A stretch of DNA of 15,972 nucleotides from assembly GCA_964344775.1 (NCBI GenBank), contig CAYFOO010000031.1, positions 1 to 15,972 of the forward strand, read 5' to 3'. The position numbers and the translations under genes were made by a program. Positions 7,790 through 15,200 of the stretch are shown in pieces. Source of the stretch: CAYFMH01 sp964344775 (GTDB lineage Bacteria; Patescibacteriota; Gracilibacteria; UBA4473). Positions within the stretch are counted from its first letter, which is position 1. Every line of letters begins with the position of its first letter. The notes under the pieces are model-generated. The model made no database searches. It had not been told where the DNA came from and saw only the letters and a program-made list of their open reading frames with translations.

Positions 7790-8757
7790 AATTAATGATT
7801 AAAGCGTTTTTACTTATTGTGAGCGTCACTTGCCTCTGGGAAGTGACATCCGCTTATAATCCGCCAGAATACTTCATCGTACGAGGAAAATTGATCAATC
7901 AAGATCTCTCACCAAAACAAGGGGTCTACCAGATCCGAGCTAGTCTCTGGCTCGATGCTGATGCAAACGATAAAAATCCTAATAATATTAATGACACGCT
8001 CTGGTTTGAGAACTTCCCCGAAGTCACACTCGAATCAGACGGTCGGTTTGAGGTCCTGGTCGGAAAAGATAAACCACTTCCGTCTCCCTTTTCTTTTGAT
8101 ACTTTTCAGTATCTCCAGCTTGAGACGAGGAAAAAAGAAGAAACCAAAATCCATCTCCTCGATCCCATCCCAACTAATCCAAAAATTGATCGAATTAACC
8201 TTCTGACAATTCCTTTTAAAAGTGCTCCAGAACATATCAACGGACGTACGATCGGCTATGGACCTGGAGAAATCCCCTATTTAGATGAAAAAGGGGAATT
8301 ACCGGTTTCTGTGCTTCCTTCGGTGTTAAAAACTACCCTCACCTCCCTCCAAACCCAAATCCGACAAATTCAAAGTCACATCGATAATTCTCCCTGGGAA
8401 TCGCCGGTAGATAATAAAAGACAACTTCCTGGTCGAATTGATTCCAAAACCGGAGAAGTTCGATACGTGGTCGATGAAAAACAACTACGCGTCTTTAATG
8501 GAGAGAAGTGGACTCCTGTGGTGAAAAAAAATAACAAAAATGCCGTTAAAAAGAATGTCTATACGCTAGAGGAAATTATTGATATCCACTTTGATCAGAC
8601 CGCCACGCCGGGATTGTTTTATTGGGACAGCGAAAACAAGGAGTACTATGTCGGAACGGCGGATAATGATCTCAAATCCCTCTTTGGAAAAGGAAAAATC
8701 CCGAAAAAACAGCCAGGAAACAAAAGATCGAAAAGAGATGATGAAGATGATGATTAG
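7786..8757 (+). CDS. Secreted fibre-type protein (shares N-terminal domain with 1896 and 9093 products)
   Basis: 323 aa. Signal peptide 1-23 (MKLMIKAFLLIVSVTCLWEV..., cleavage after TSA). The N-terminal domain (FIVRGKLINQ, YQIRASLWLDADAND) aligns with the one in the 9093 product (IAFQGRLL, FDVRFSFWADADFND). Further on, INGRTIGYGPGEIPYLDEKG matches LDGKSLGFGADNIPYLDGNG of the same protein. A short helix (SLQTQIRQIQSHI) and a second module (RVFNGEKWTPV, compare TYNGTLWVKTG) follow, and it ends in a strongly charged tail (KRSKRDDEDDD-like). It is translationally coupled to the WV(I/L)P protein, which may anchor or secrete it (inference). It stops with TAG; no terminator is visible after it. Confidence 0.85.
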   Translation: MKLMIKAFLLIVSVTCLWEVTSAYNPPEYFIVRGKLINQDLSPKQGVYQIRASLWLDADANDKNPNNINDTLWFENFPEVTLESDGRFEVLVGKDKPLPSPFSFDTFQYLQLETRKKEETKIHLLDPIPTNPKIDRINLLTIPFKSAPEHINGRTIGYGPGEIPYLDEKGELPVSVLPSVLKTTLTSLQTQIRQIQSHIDNSPWESPVDNKRQLPGRIDSKTGEVRYVVDEKQLRVFNGEKWTPVVKKNNKNAVKKNVYTLEEIIDIHFDQTATPGLFYWDSENKEYYVGTADNDLKSLFGKGKIPKKQPGNKRSKRDDEDDD

Positions 8758-8782
8758 TTTTAATTTAATAATTCCAAAAAAG

Positions 8783-8811
8783 TTGATAAAAACAATATCA
8801 AATCATATATT
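8783..8811 (+). promoter_or_regulatory. Sigma70-type promoter of the small RNA unit
   Basis: TTGATA (8783-8788), a 17-bp spacer and TATATT (8806-8811). Predicted start of the transcript is 8816-8818. Confidence 0.7.
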
Positions 8812-8816
8812 AGTCG

Positions 8817-8930
8817 GAGCAGGTGTGTTGACCTGCCCTCCATAGTTTTAACGAAGGAGGGAAACCACCTGGTTCGAAACGTTTAAGCCTCGTAAAGTCG
8901 GATACTTTTAATGTTTTTCGAACCTTTTTT
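8817..8930 (+). ncRNA. Candidate structured small RNA, about 114 nt, family not recognised
   Basis: The RNA is bounded by its own promoter and an intrinsic terminator, and a separate strong promoter serves the downstream gene, so it looks like a free-standing RNA rather than a leader. Stem 1 is GCAGGT/ACCTGC (8819-8824/8831-8836, loop 6). Stem 2 is CCTCC/GGAGG (8837-8841/8856-8860, loop 14). Stem 3 is the terminator hairpin. Alternatives compete: CAGGTG (8820-8825) can pair with CACCTG (8866-8871), excluding stem 1, and AACC/GGTT (8863-8866/8871-8874) would break the base of the terminator. I see no SRP, tmRNA, RNase P, 6S or known riboswitch signature and no convincing ORF. It could also be a switch that controls readthrough into 9093. 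Confidence 0.6.
8871..8930 (+). terminator. Intrinsic terminator of the small RNA
   Basis: GGTTCGAA (8871-8878) pairs perfectly with TTCGAACC (8917-8924). The pairing continues inward as ACGTTTAAG with CTTTTAATGT (one wobble, one bulge). The stem is followed by six T (8925-8930). Confidence 0.8.
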
Positions 8931-8992
8931 ATGCCACAAACCCTTTTTTGACGAAAAAAACTCAGAAATAAACATTTTTCACTGCAAAATCC

Positions 8993-9021
8993 TTGCATTT
9001 AATTTTTTAATATGGTATAAT
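8993..9021 (+). promoter_or_regulatory. Near-consensus extended -10 promoter of the 9093 gene
   Basis: TTGCAT (8993-8998), a 17-bp spacer and TATAAT (9016-9021), with TGG directly before the -10 (extended -10). Predicted start is about 9028, leaving a leader of about 65 nt. It is the best promoter in the window, so the gene is probably highly expressed. Bases 8931-8992 hold nothing else I can assign. Confidence 0.85.
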
Positions 9022-9092
9022 GGACAGATTAATTCTTCTCAAACTGCGAATTGATCACAAAAAAACATCTTTATCTCTTAACCAAAACAAAG

Positions 9093-10841
9093 ATGAAAAC
9101 AGTACTTAGCCGATTCCGGCACGCAATGACCACCCTGTTGGCAGTGGGGATTGCAGTACTGCCTTTTGGAGCCCTATCTCAGGCCGAGGCAGCAGTTGCC
9201 AACACTATTGCATTTCAGGGGCGACTGCTTTCTAGTCCGACTTCTCCTGCAGCAAATCAGAATTTCGATGTCCGATTCTCTTTTTGGGCAGACGCTGATT
9301 TCAACGATGGAGTTGATCGAGACGGAGCTGGGGCCCTCGTAGGAGCCGCTTGGCAAGAAGTTGTATCTATGACAACGGACAGTCAAGGGTTTTTTATTCT
9401 TGATGTAGGATCTGTAACCGCTCTTCCAGAGTTTGATGCAGCTTCTCATCGATTTCTTCAAGCAGAAGTGAAGGCTTCTGGGGCAGCTGACACGACTTAC
9501 TTCGTGTTGGACAACAAAGCAGCCGATGCCAACGTAGACAGAAAAAGTCTCGTTAATTCTGCTTATGCTCAAAACGCTCTCCGATTGGACGGAAAATCAC
9601 TCGGGTTTGGAGCTGATAACATCCCTTACCTCGATGGTAACGGAAAATTGGATCGATCTTTGATCACGGATGATCAATGGCTCGACCCAGTAGCTGATGT
9701 CACTGCTATGAATGCAATTGCTTCTCCTACTACTGGAGACGCTGTGTATGTAGCGAGTGAAGAACGGATCTATACTTACAATGGTACATTGTGGGTAAAA
9801 ACCGGTGCTGACACGGATGCTGATTTGGCTGCTCTCGATTCTCGAGTGACCACTGCCGAATCAAACATTACTACCAATGCTTCAGCTGCATCTACCAATG
9901 CTACTGACATTGCTAGTAATCTTGCGGCTATCCAGTCTAACGACACCGACATCGCTAACAATGCGGCAGGTGTAGCTAGTAACTTAACTTCTATCCAATC
10001 AAATGACACAGATATCGCTGCTAACTTGGCAGCTATCCAAAGTAATGATACGGATATCGCAGCTAATCTCGCGGCTATTCAGTCTAACGATACTGATATT
10101 ACTTCTCTTGACGCTCGTGTAACTACAAACGAAGGAGATATCACAAACCGATATACAAAAGCAGAAGTAGACAATTTGATGACTGAAGCTATCAATAATC
10201 TTGCTTGGCGAGATTCTGTAGCTGACGTAGCTGATTTGACTACTACTTATCCTACTCCACTTGATGGTTGGACTGCTTACGTTTCCAACGTAGACGAAAT
10301 CTATACCTACAATGGAACTGCATGGGTAAAGACTGGTGCGGCTTTCTTTGAAGACGCGACAGAATCCGTAGCGGGTAAAGTTACTCTTGCTGCCGATGGA
10401 GAAACGACTGGAGGAAAAGTAGTACAAGCGAATGATAGTCGATTGGCTCAAGTAGGAGTAAATACTTCTAATATTGCAACCAATGCTACTGACATTGCTA
10501 GTAATTTGTCTGCTATCCAATCTAACGATACGGATATCACAGCTCTCGATGGTCGAATGACAACAGCAGAAACAAATATCGCTGGTAACGATACTGATAT
10601 CGCTGCTAATTTGGCTGCTATCCAGTCTAATGACACCGATATTGCTGCTAACCTTGCTGCTATTCAAGGAAATGACACTGATATTTCTACCAACGCTTCT
10701 GATATCCTCGCTAACGCTGGGGCTATCACTAGTAATGATGGAGACATTGCCGCCAACCTCTCTGCTATCCAAGGAAATGATACAGATATTGCTGGTAATG
10801 CTACCGATATTGCTGCCAACGACAAGAGCCGACCAGAATGA
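9093..10841 (+). CDS. Secreted coiled-coil fibre protein, tail-fibre-like
   Basis: 582 aa from the ATG at 9093; a TTG at 9051 would add 14 residues before a complete signal peptide and is unlikely. Signal peptide 1-33 (cleavage after QAEA). Residues ~35-190 are the N-terminal domain shared with the 1896 and 7786 products (IAFQGRLL, FSFWADADFND, SGAADTTYFVLD, NVDR, GFGADNIPYLDGNG). A tail-fibre-like module (VYVASEERIYTYNGTLWVKT) at ~196-240 recurs at ~370-410 (VDEIYTYNGTAWVKTG), followed by ATESVAGKVTLAADGETTGG, a segment familiar from phage tail fibres. The rest is a 14-residue repeat (IQ[S/G]NDTDI eight times) expected to form a trimeric coiled-coil stalk. The protein ends abruptly in the stalk: the last codons (KSRPE) are encoded inside the terminator hairpin and no head domain follows. 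Probably a surface stalk, possibly truncated. Confidence 0.88.
   Translation: MKTVLSRFRHAMTTLLAVGIAVLPFGALSQAEAAVANTIAFQGRLLSSPTSPAANQNFDVRFSFWADADFNDGVDRDGAGALVGAAWQEVVSMTTDSQGFFILDVGSVTALPEFDAASHRFLQAEVKASGAADTTYFVLDNKAADANVDRKSLVNSAYAQNALRLDGKSLGFGADNIPYLDGNGKLDRSLITDDQWLDPVADVTAMNAIASPTTGDAVYVASEERIYTYNGTLWVKTGADTDADLAALDSRVTTAESNITTNASAASTNATDIASNLAAIQSNDTDIANNAAGVASNLTSIQSNDTDIAANLAAIQSNDTDIAANLAAIQSNDTDITSLDARVTTNEGDITNRYTKAEVDNLMTEAINNLAWRDSVADVADLTTTYPTPLDGWTAYVSNVDEIYTYNGTAWVKTGAAFFEDATESVAGKVTLAADGETTGGKVVQANDSRLAQVGVNTSNIATNATDIASNLSAIQSNDTDITALDGRMTTAETNIAGNDTDIAANLAAIQSNDTDIAANLAAIQGNDTDISTNASDILANAGAITSNDGDIAANLSAIQGNDTDIAGNATDIAANDKSRPE
9885..10820 (+). repeat. Degenerate 42-bp coding repeats (coiled-coil stalk)
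   Basis: Units of 42 bp encode a 14-residue repeat with core IQ[S/G]NDTDI, in two blocks (about 9885-10125 and 10465-10820) separated by a tail-fibre-like module. Synonymous differences are common between units, so the array is older than the 279-bp repeats at the left edge. Confidence 0.85.
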
Positions 10842-10853
10842 TCGACTCTTTTT
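10824..10853 (+). terminator. Intrinsic terminator overlapping the stop codon
   Basis: AAGAGCCGACCA / TGATCGACTCTT pair over 12 positions with two C-A mismatches and a GAA loop, followed by T residues (10849-10853). The TGA stop (10839-10841) lies at the top of the hairpin. The rest of the gap to 10980 shows only a direct CTGAAGTG repeat near 10905-10930. Confidence 0.65.
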
Positions 10854-10980
10854 GTTATTTACTTCGTGGTTCTACTTACGGAAGGATAAATACATCATAC
10901 CCGGCTGAAGTGAAATTCTGAAGTGTTGCGATATTCTTTTTTTGTGTAAAAATCGTGAAACCCATTCAAAAATACAAAAT

Positions 10981-11433
10981 CTACTGAATTGGATGCGTTC
11001 CTAAATTTGCCCCTACTCGTCCTGAAAAATCTCTAGAGGTTTGAACTGCCATATCTTGAGAAACATCGATTCCAGCCGGGAGACGATTAAGTAGTATTTT
11101 AATTAATTCAGATGAAAGATAATCTTTCATTTTTGCCCCTACTAGTTGTTCTCGGGGAAAGTTAGAATCAATATTTATCGTACCAAAAAGCTTATTTAAT
11201 AATTCTTGAATAGCCAAAAAATAGCTCGATACGTCATCTATTTCAGGGAAAATTAAGAAAACGTCATCAAGTTTTCCTAGAGATTTTTCTAAACGAATAC
11301 GAGATCTATTTTTTCTCCGTCTTCCAAAATGTGCATTATAATTTAAGTCTCTTATACTCTGTAATCGGGGTTCAAGAACTCTTTTGAAAGAAATTATTTC
11401 TTGTTGTCTCTCAACAGTAGTTTTTCTTTCCAT
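10981..11433 (-). CDS. Hypothetical protein, 150 aa
   Basis: The start at the ATG 11433 gives MERKTTVERQQEIISFKRVL and so on. The frame stays open upstream to 11655, but that extension runs through the 46-bp repeat and over the DUF2283 gene in another frame, so I reject it. The product is soluble, helical and charged in the first half (QSIRDLNYNAHFGRRRKNRS), with no signal peptide, and ends AGIDVSQDMAVQTSRDFSGR... I do not recognise a family. It lies downstream of the DUF4258/DUF2283 pair on the same strand, 133 bp from the DUF2283 stop, and might be a passenger of that module. No Shine-Dalgarno. Confidence 0.6.
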   Translation of the reverse strand: MERKTTVERQQEIISFKRVLEPRLQSIRDLNYNAHFGRRRKNRSRIRLEKSLGKLDDVFLIFPEIDDVSSYFLAIQELLNKLFGTINIDSNFPREQLVGAKMKDYLSSELIKILLNRLPAGIDVSQDMAVQTSRDFSGRVGANLGTHPIQ

Positions 11434-11510
11434 ATTTATAAAATTAAGCAAAGTAAGTAAGAATAAAATAATAAAATGCAAACATACGTCAAACCCTTCT
11501 TCTTTAATTT

Positions 11511-11556
11511 CCCTTCCCCAAATCAAAATCATCCCGTAAAATTGGAAAGGTCGTAG
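11511..11556. repeat. 46-bp direct repeat, copy 1
   Basis: CCCTTCCCCAAATC...GGAAAGGTCGTAG is identical to 12168-12213 over 46 bp and in the same orientation (657 bp apart). Its ends can pair (on the minus strand CCTTTCC with GGGGAAGG, seven pairs with one wobble). It begins 11 bp beyond the DUF2283 stop codon. Confidence 0.95.
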
Positions 11557-11566
11557 TGAGTAAGAT

Positions 11567-11746
11567 TTAAACTGACAATTTAAAAGGGAGTATTTCAATG
11601 CGACAGACCCGTCCGTCCTCATCAAAATCAATAATACAATTCCCACGAGAATCACTTTCTACTACTTGATTATTACTTACTTTTATTATAGCAATCCCCG
11701 TTTCTTGATCGATATTTATTCGTGGTCTTGAGGCGTTTTTTAACAT
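11567..11746 (-). CDS. DUF2283 family protein, 59 aa (antitoxin-like)
   Basis: A short ORF that gene finders can miss. From the ATG at 11746 it reads MLKNASRPRINIDQETGIAI, then IKVSNNQVVESDSRGN, CIIDFDEDGRVCRIEILPF and a TAA stop at 11567-11569. This matches the DUF2283 pattern: an Asp/Tyr-rich first strand, V.ES in the middle and I.D.DEDG.V..IEIL at the end. DUF2283 proteins often sit next to DUF4258 proteins in pairs regarded as toxin-antitoxin-like; that role is not proven here. The start is 11 bp after the stop of the DUF4258 gene, so the two form an operon. No Shine-Dalgarno. Confidence 0.8.
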   Translation of the reverse strand: MLKNASRPRINIDQETGIAIIKVSNNQVVESDSRGNCIIDFDEDGRVCRIEILPFKLSV

Positions 11747-11757
11747 GGTTTTTAAAT

Positions 11758-11994
11758 TTAAAGATATTTTTTTACTTTGGAAGATTTATACAATGTAATA
11801 ATCTTTATGGAATCACTTTCTTCCCTTGTTATCAATATGTACACATAACTGCCTTTTTGTCTTTTTACTATCACTACACCCCCCTCTTGATCTACCTTAT
11901 CCGGTTGTTCCAAACAAGAAACAACTTCTTCTGAACTAATTCCTCTTACTTTCATTTGTTTTTTAGCATGCTTAGTGTAGATCACCGATTTCAT
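11758..11994 (-). CDS. DUF4258 family protein, 78 aa (toxin-like)
   Basis: MKSVIYTKHAKKQMKVRGIS followed by SEEVVSCLEQPDKV fits the DUF4258 signature (KHA...RM..RGIS..EV...L..P). The C-terminal half (YVYILITREESDSIKIITLY) provides the beta strands and the conserved IT.Y. DUF4258 is thought to be related to the RelE/BrnT type of small toxins, though activity is rarely shown. First gene of a two-gene minus-strand operon with DUF2283. A weak promoter, TTGCAA-N17-TAAATT, lies upstream at 12050-12022. Confidence 0.85.
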   Translation of the reverse strand: MKSVIYTKHAKKQMKVRGISSEEVVSCLEQPDKVDQEGGVVIVKRQKGSYVYILITREESDSIKIITLYKSSKVKKYL

Positions 11995-12021
11995 ATCATT
12001 TATTCGATTAAGAACAATATT

Positions 12022-12050
12022 AATTTATATCTCTTTCAATTCTTTTGCAA
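12022..12050 (-). promoter_or_regulatory. Weak putative promoter of the DUF4258/DUF2283 pair
   Basis: Minus strand: TTGCAA (12050-12045), 17 bp, TAAATT (12027-12022), or alternatively TATAAA at 15-bp spacing. Predicted leader is about 20 nt. The match is moderate. Confidence 0.35.
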
Positions 12051-12072
12051 GGGAAACAATTTGAGCACAGTA

Positions 12073-12100
12073 ATTAAACCGAACAAGCTTATGTTATACT
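12073..12100 (+). promoter_or_regulatory. Putative extended -10 promoter upstream of the 12293 gene
   Basis: TGTTATACT gives an extended -10 (TATACT at 12095-12100) with a poor -35 (ATTAAA, 12073-12078, 16-bp spacer). Transcription would start near 12107 and give a leader of about 185 nt containing the second 46-bp repeat and the inverted repeat. It diverges from the DUF4258 operon. Confidence 0.45.
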
Positions 12101-12167
12101 GAGGACCATATTCCTCCTGCGTTAGTTTTAAAGCTTTTTTGCAAAGAAATGTTTTTTTCCACAATTC

Positions 12168-12213
12168 CCCTTCCCCAAATCAAAATCATCCCGTAAAATT
12201 GGAAAGGTCGTAG
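12168..12213. repeat. 46-bp direct repeat, copy 2
   Basis: Identical to 11511-11556. With copy 1 it brackets the DUF4258/DUF2283 operon and its promoter region. It runs directly into the GTTGTA inverted repeat. Confidence 0.95.
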
Positions 12214-12284
12214 GTTGTAAGTTATAAGTTGTAAGGAATAATTAATTTTAGCCCTACAACCTACAACCTCCCACCTACAACTTG
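12210..12284. repeat. Imperfect inverted repeat of GTTGTA(A/G)G units
   Basis: The left arm (12210-12236) is GTAGGTTGTAAG followed by two further GTT(A/G)TAAG-type units. The right arm (12252-12284) is the complementary CCTACAACCTACAACCTC... series. The innermost GTTGTAAGG/CCCTACAAC pairs at eight of nine positions around a 15-nt loop. It lies just before the start of the 1217-aa gene, without a T run, so it is not a terminator for the plus strand. Confidence 0.75.
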
Positions 12285-12292
12285 CCTTTAAT

Positions 12293-15200
12293 ATGTTCAA
12301 AAAACTCATTTTCACCCTTACTTCTTCCTTCCTACTTCTTCCTTCTGCTTTCGCCGACTCCCTCGACGTCCGTATCATCTCAGCCGATGACGATGCCGAA
12401 GAAAAAGTAACCAACGGCGTAATCACCCTCGACAGCACGGGACTGGAGCTCATCAATGATGATGGAGGGAATGGAGAACAAGCCGTAGGGCTCCGATTTC
12501 AGAATATCACGATCCCTCAGGGAGAAGTGATCCGAAGTGCTTTTATCGAGTTCACCGCGAGCCAGGTTGCAACCGACACCACCAGTCTCACGATCTATGG
12601 AGAAGACATCGACGATTCCCCTACCTTCACGACTACTCCTACCAATGTCTCCGGGCGGACCATCACCACCGCCTCCGTCGCCTGGAATAGTATCCCATCC
12701 TGGGACACCGGAAATAAGTACCAGAGTGCCGATCTGACTCCCATCATCCAAGAAATTGTGGATCGAACGGGCTGGACGAGTGGCAATGCCATGACATTTC
12801 TTTTTTCGGGTTTAGGAAAAAGAGCCGCCTATGCCAAAGATCATGGAAGCCCTACGGCTTCTCCCCGACTTGTAATCGAATACGGCCCAGATAATGAGAT
12901 TGACCTTCAGGCCAAGGTAGAGGATCCCAGTGGAGCCCTCCTCGATGTAGATGTGCAGATCCTGGATGCCACCGACCAAACTCTCATCGATAGTCAGAGA
13001 ACCAATGCTCAGCTCCCAATGACCAAAAAGGTGACAAAGGGAACCTATGACGTCAAAGTGACCATGGAAGAAGGCGATAATCCGATCAAAGAGATTATTT
13101 TTGACGATATTAACCTCCAATCTGACATCAGCGAGGTGATAAAAATCGATAAAGATCCCGCCTCTATCACCGGACAATTCGCCGAATCTTTTGCGATCAA
13201 TCCAGAAACCTCCGATATCCCCTTCGCCCAAGCGAATGTAAAGGTCAACGCCACCGGAAAATCACTCTTCAAATGTCAGGACTGGGACTTCGTCACAGAA
13301 ACGTGTACCGGCCGGTGGAAAAAGCTCAAAAACATAACCCCCGGCCAAGAATACGACATCACGATCACCCCAGGAGATCCTGGATTTGGGGAGGGAGACA
13401 ATAATATTGATATGCTGGACAAAGATGACTACCTCCATGATTACACGGAGACGGTGACCAATACCGATGGAGATCTGGTCGATCTAGAGATCACGCCCAC
13501 TACCGGCCCAATCGATAAGATCGAAGTCCGAGATCACGACACCACCGCGGTGAATAATGAGCTAAAAATAGAAAATACGACCAATGAAACGGACTTCGCC
13601 CAGACCTACTCCATCGATCCGACCAATCTGGCGTTTAATGATGCCACGGTCCACGTGCAAGCGACCGGACGAGATCTTTTCAAATGTACCGATTGGGACT
13701 TTGCTCTACAAATCTGTAATGGACGATGGAAAAAACTCAAAGACGTTCAACCAGGCCAAAGTTATGATTTTATTCTTACGGCAGCGGATCCAGGGTTTGG
13801 GGAGGGAGATAACAATGTCAATCTGCTCGACAAGGACGACTACCTCCATGACTACACCGAGGTCGTAACGAACACTACTGGGGATCTGGTGGACCTAGAA
13901 ATCACGCCTACCACCGGGCCGATTGATAAAATTGAAATTCGAGATCATGACATCACCTCAATCAATAATGATCTAAAGGTAGAAACAGCCATCAATAATA
14001 TCGGAACCGATCAAGGGTATGCGTTTGATCCGACCACGCTAGCCTTCAATGATGCGACCGTCCATGTCCAGGCCGATGGAAAAGACCTTTTCAAATGTAC
14101 AGATTGGGATTTCACCAACAAAATCTGTAATGGACGATGGAAACGCCTCCAAGACATCACGCCGGGGATGGATTATAATTTCATCCTGACGGCGGCTGAT
14201 CCGGGATTTTGGGAACGAAAAAATAGACTCAATTTACTCGATGACGACGACTATCTGATCGATTCGGACGAAGTAGAGCTTGATGATGGAGACCCAAACG
14301 ATGACGAAGTAGAAGTAGAAATTACCCCTCAAAACGAGACTCACACCAAGATTAAAAAAATCAAAGTCAAAAGACACAACAAAAATAGTGCTAATAATGA
14401 CATCCGAATAAAAAAAGATGTGGATAACACTAAGGTCCGAAAATCAAAACACATCAAAGCTGATCGGCTCAATTACAACCAAATTGTGGTAACCGAACAG
14501 GCGGAAGGAAAAGATCTTTTTAAATGTAAAGATTGGGATGATGGATTTAGTAAGTGCAACCGCTGGAAAAAGCTCAAAAATCTCGTCACCGGAGCCAACT
14601 ATGAATACATCATTGACCAGACCACCTCGGGACCAAAGATTTATAGTGAAAGTAAAGATGGAATTGTCCTGCTCAATGACGACTACGAAATGCTTAATTA
14701 TAATCAAACGATCAATGACACTGTCCCCGACACCGCTGATATTGAAATCACCATGCAGGAAGTCCGCCCCATAGATCTCACGATCCATGATTATATCAAA
14801 AGTACAGTCAGTAACGAAGCGGTCCTCAACGCCATCGCAGTGAATGCTCCAGTCGACGGAGAGATGCTGGTTTTCAAAATGTCTGATCTCCAAGCCACCA
14901 AAGCCAACATCCGAGCTCGATCACGAACTATGGGAAGGAATCTTTTTATGTGTAGTGCATTTAATCACACAACCAAAAACTGTACCGGCCGATGGAAAAG
15001 AAAAAAGAACTTTTTGCCAGACACCGATTACAACTTTGATATTCTCAAAAGTGAGCTCCCCGATGGAGGTGGTTGGCTCGAAACAGATAAACAAATCGCT
15101 GTCGTGGATAAGGACGACTATCTCGAAGAATTTACGGAAACTACCTCCAACGACACTGGAACCCACGTGGATGTAGATATCACTCCGGTCGGTCACAAAC

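Noticed and set aside
8860..8900. tRNA-like T-arm (GGTTCGAAAC) in the 8817-8930 RNA
   Set aside because: No T-stem complement follows the loop and there is no acceptor or anticodon arm; the bases form the terminator stem instead.
9999..10772. 257-codon minus-strand ORF
   Set aside because: It is the antisense shadow of the repeat-rich 9093 gene, with low-complexity Ser/Ile/Val composition and no homology signal.
9885..10820. CRISPR-like regularly spaced repeats
   Set aside because: The units are contiguous, in frame, degenerate at synonymous sites and encode a 14-residue coiled-coil repeat; there are no spacers.
1..10841. Prophage tail region
   Set aside because: The tail-fibre-like proteins carry signal peptides and SLH or TM neighbours, and there are no capsid, tail tube, portal, lysis or integrase genes.
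7787..10841. Recoding of UGA as glycine (Gracilibacteria/Absconditabacteria code)
   Set aside because: TGA terminates genes cleanly at 7787-7789 (ATGA overlap) and 10839-10841 (inside a terminator), and glycine is encoded by GGN throughout.
10981..11655. A 224-codon minus-strand reading frame extending the 150-aa gene upstream
   Set aside because: The extension overlaps the DUF2283 gene out of frame and runs through the 46-bp repeat; the same repeat gives the same peptide in a second spurious frame near 12094-12456. The ATG at 11433 is the first sensible start.
12168..12284. Integron attC-like site around the toxin-antitoxin pair
   Set aside because: I could not find the paired GTTRRRY / RYYYAAC core sites in a proper attC arrangement; only a direct repeat and a simple-unit inverted repeat are present.
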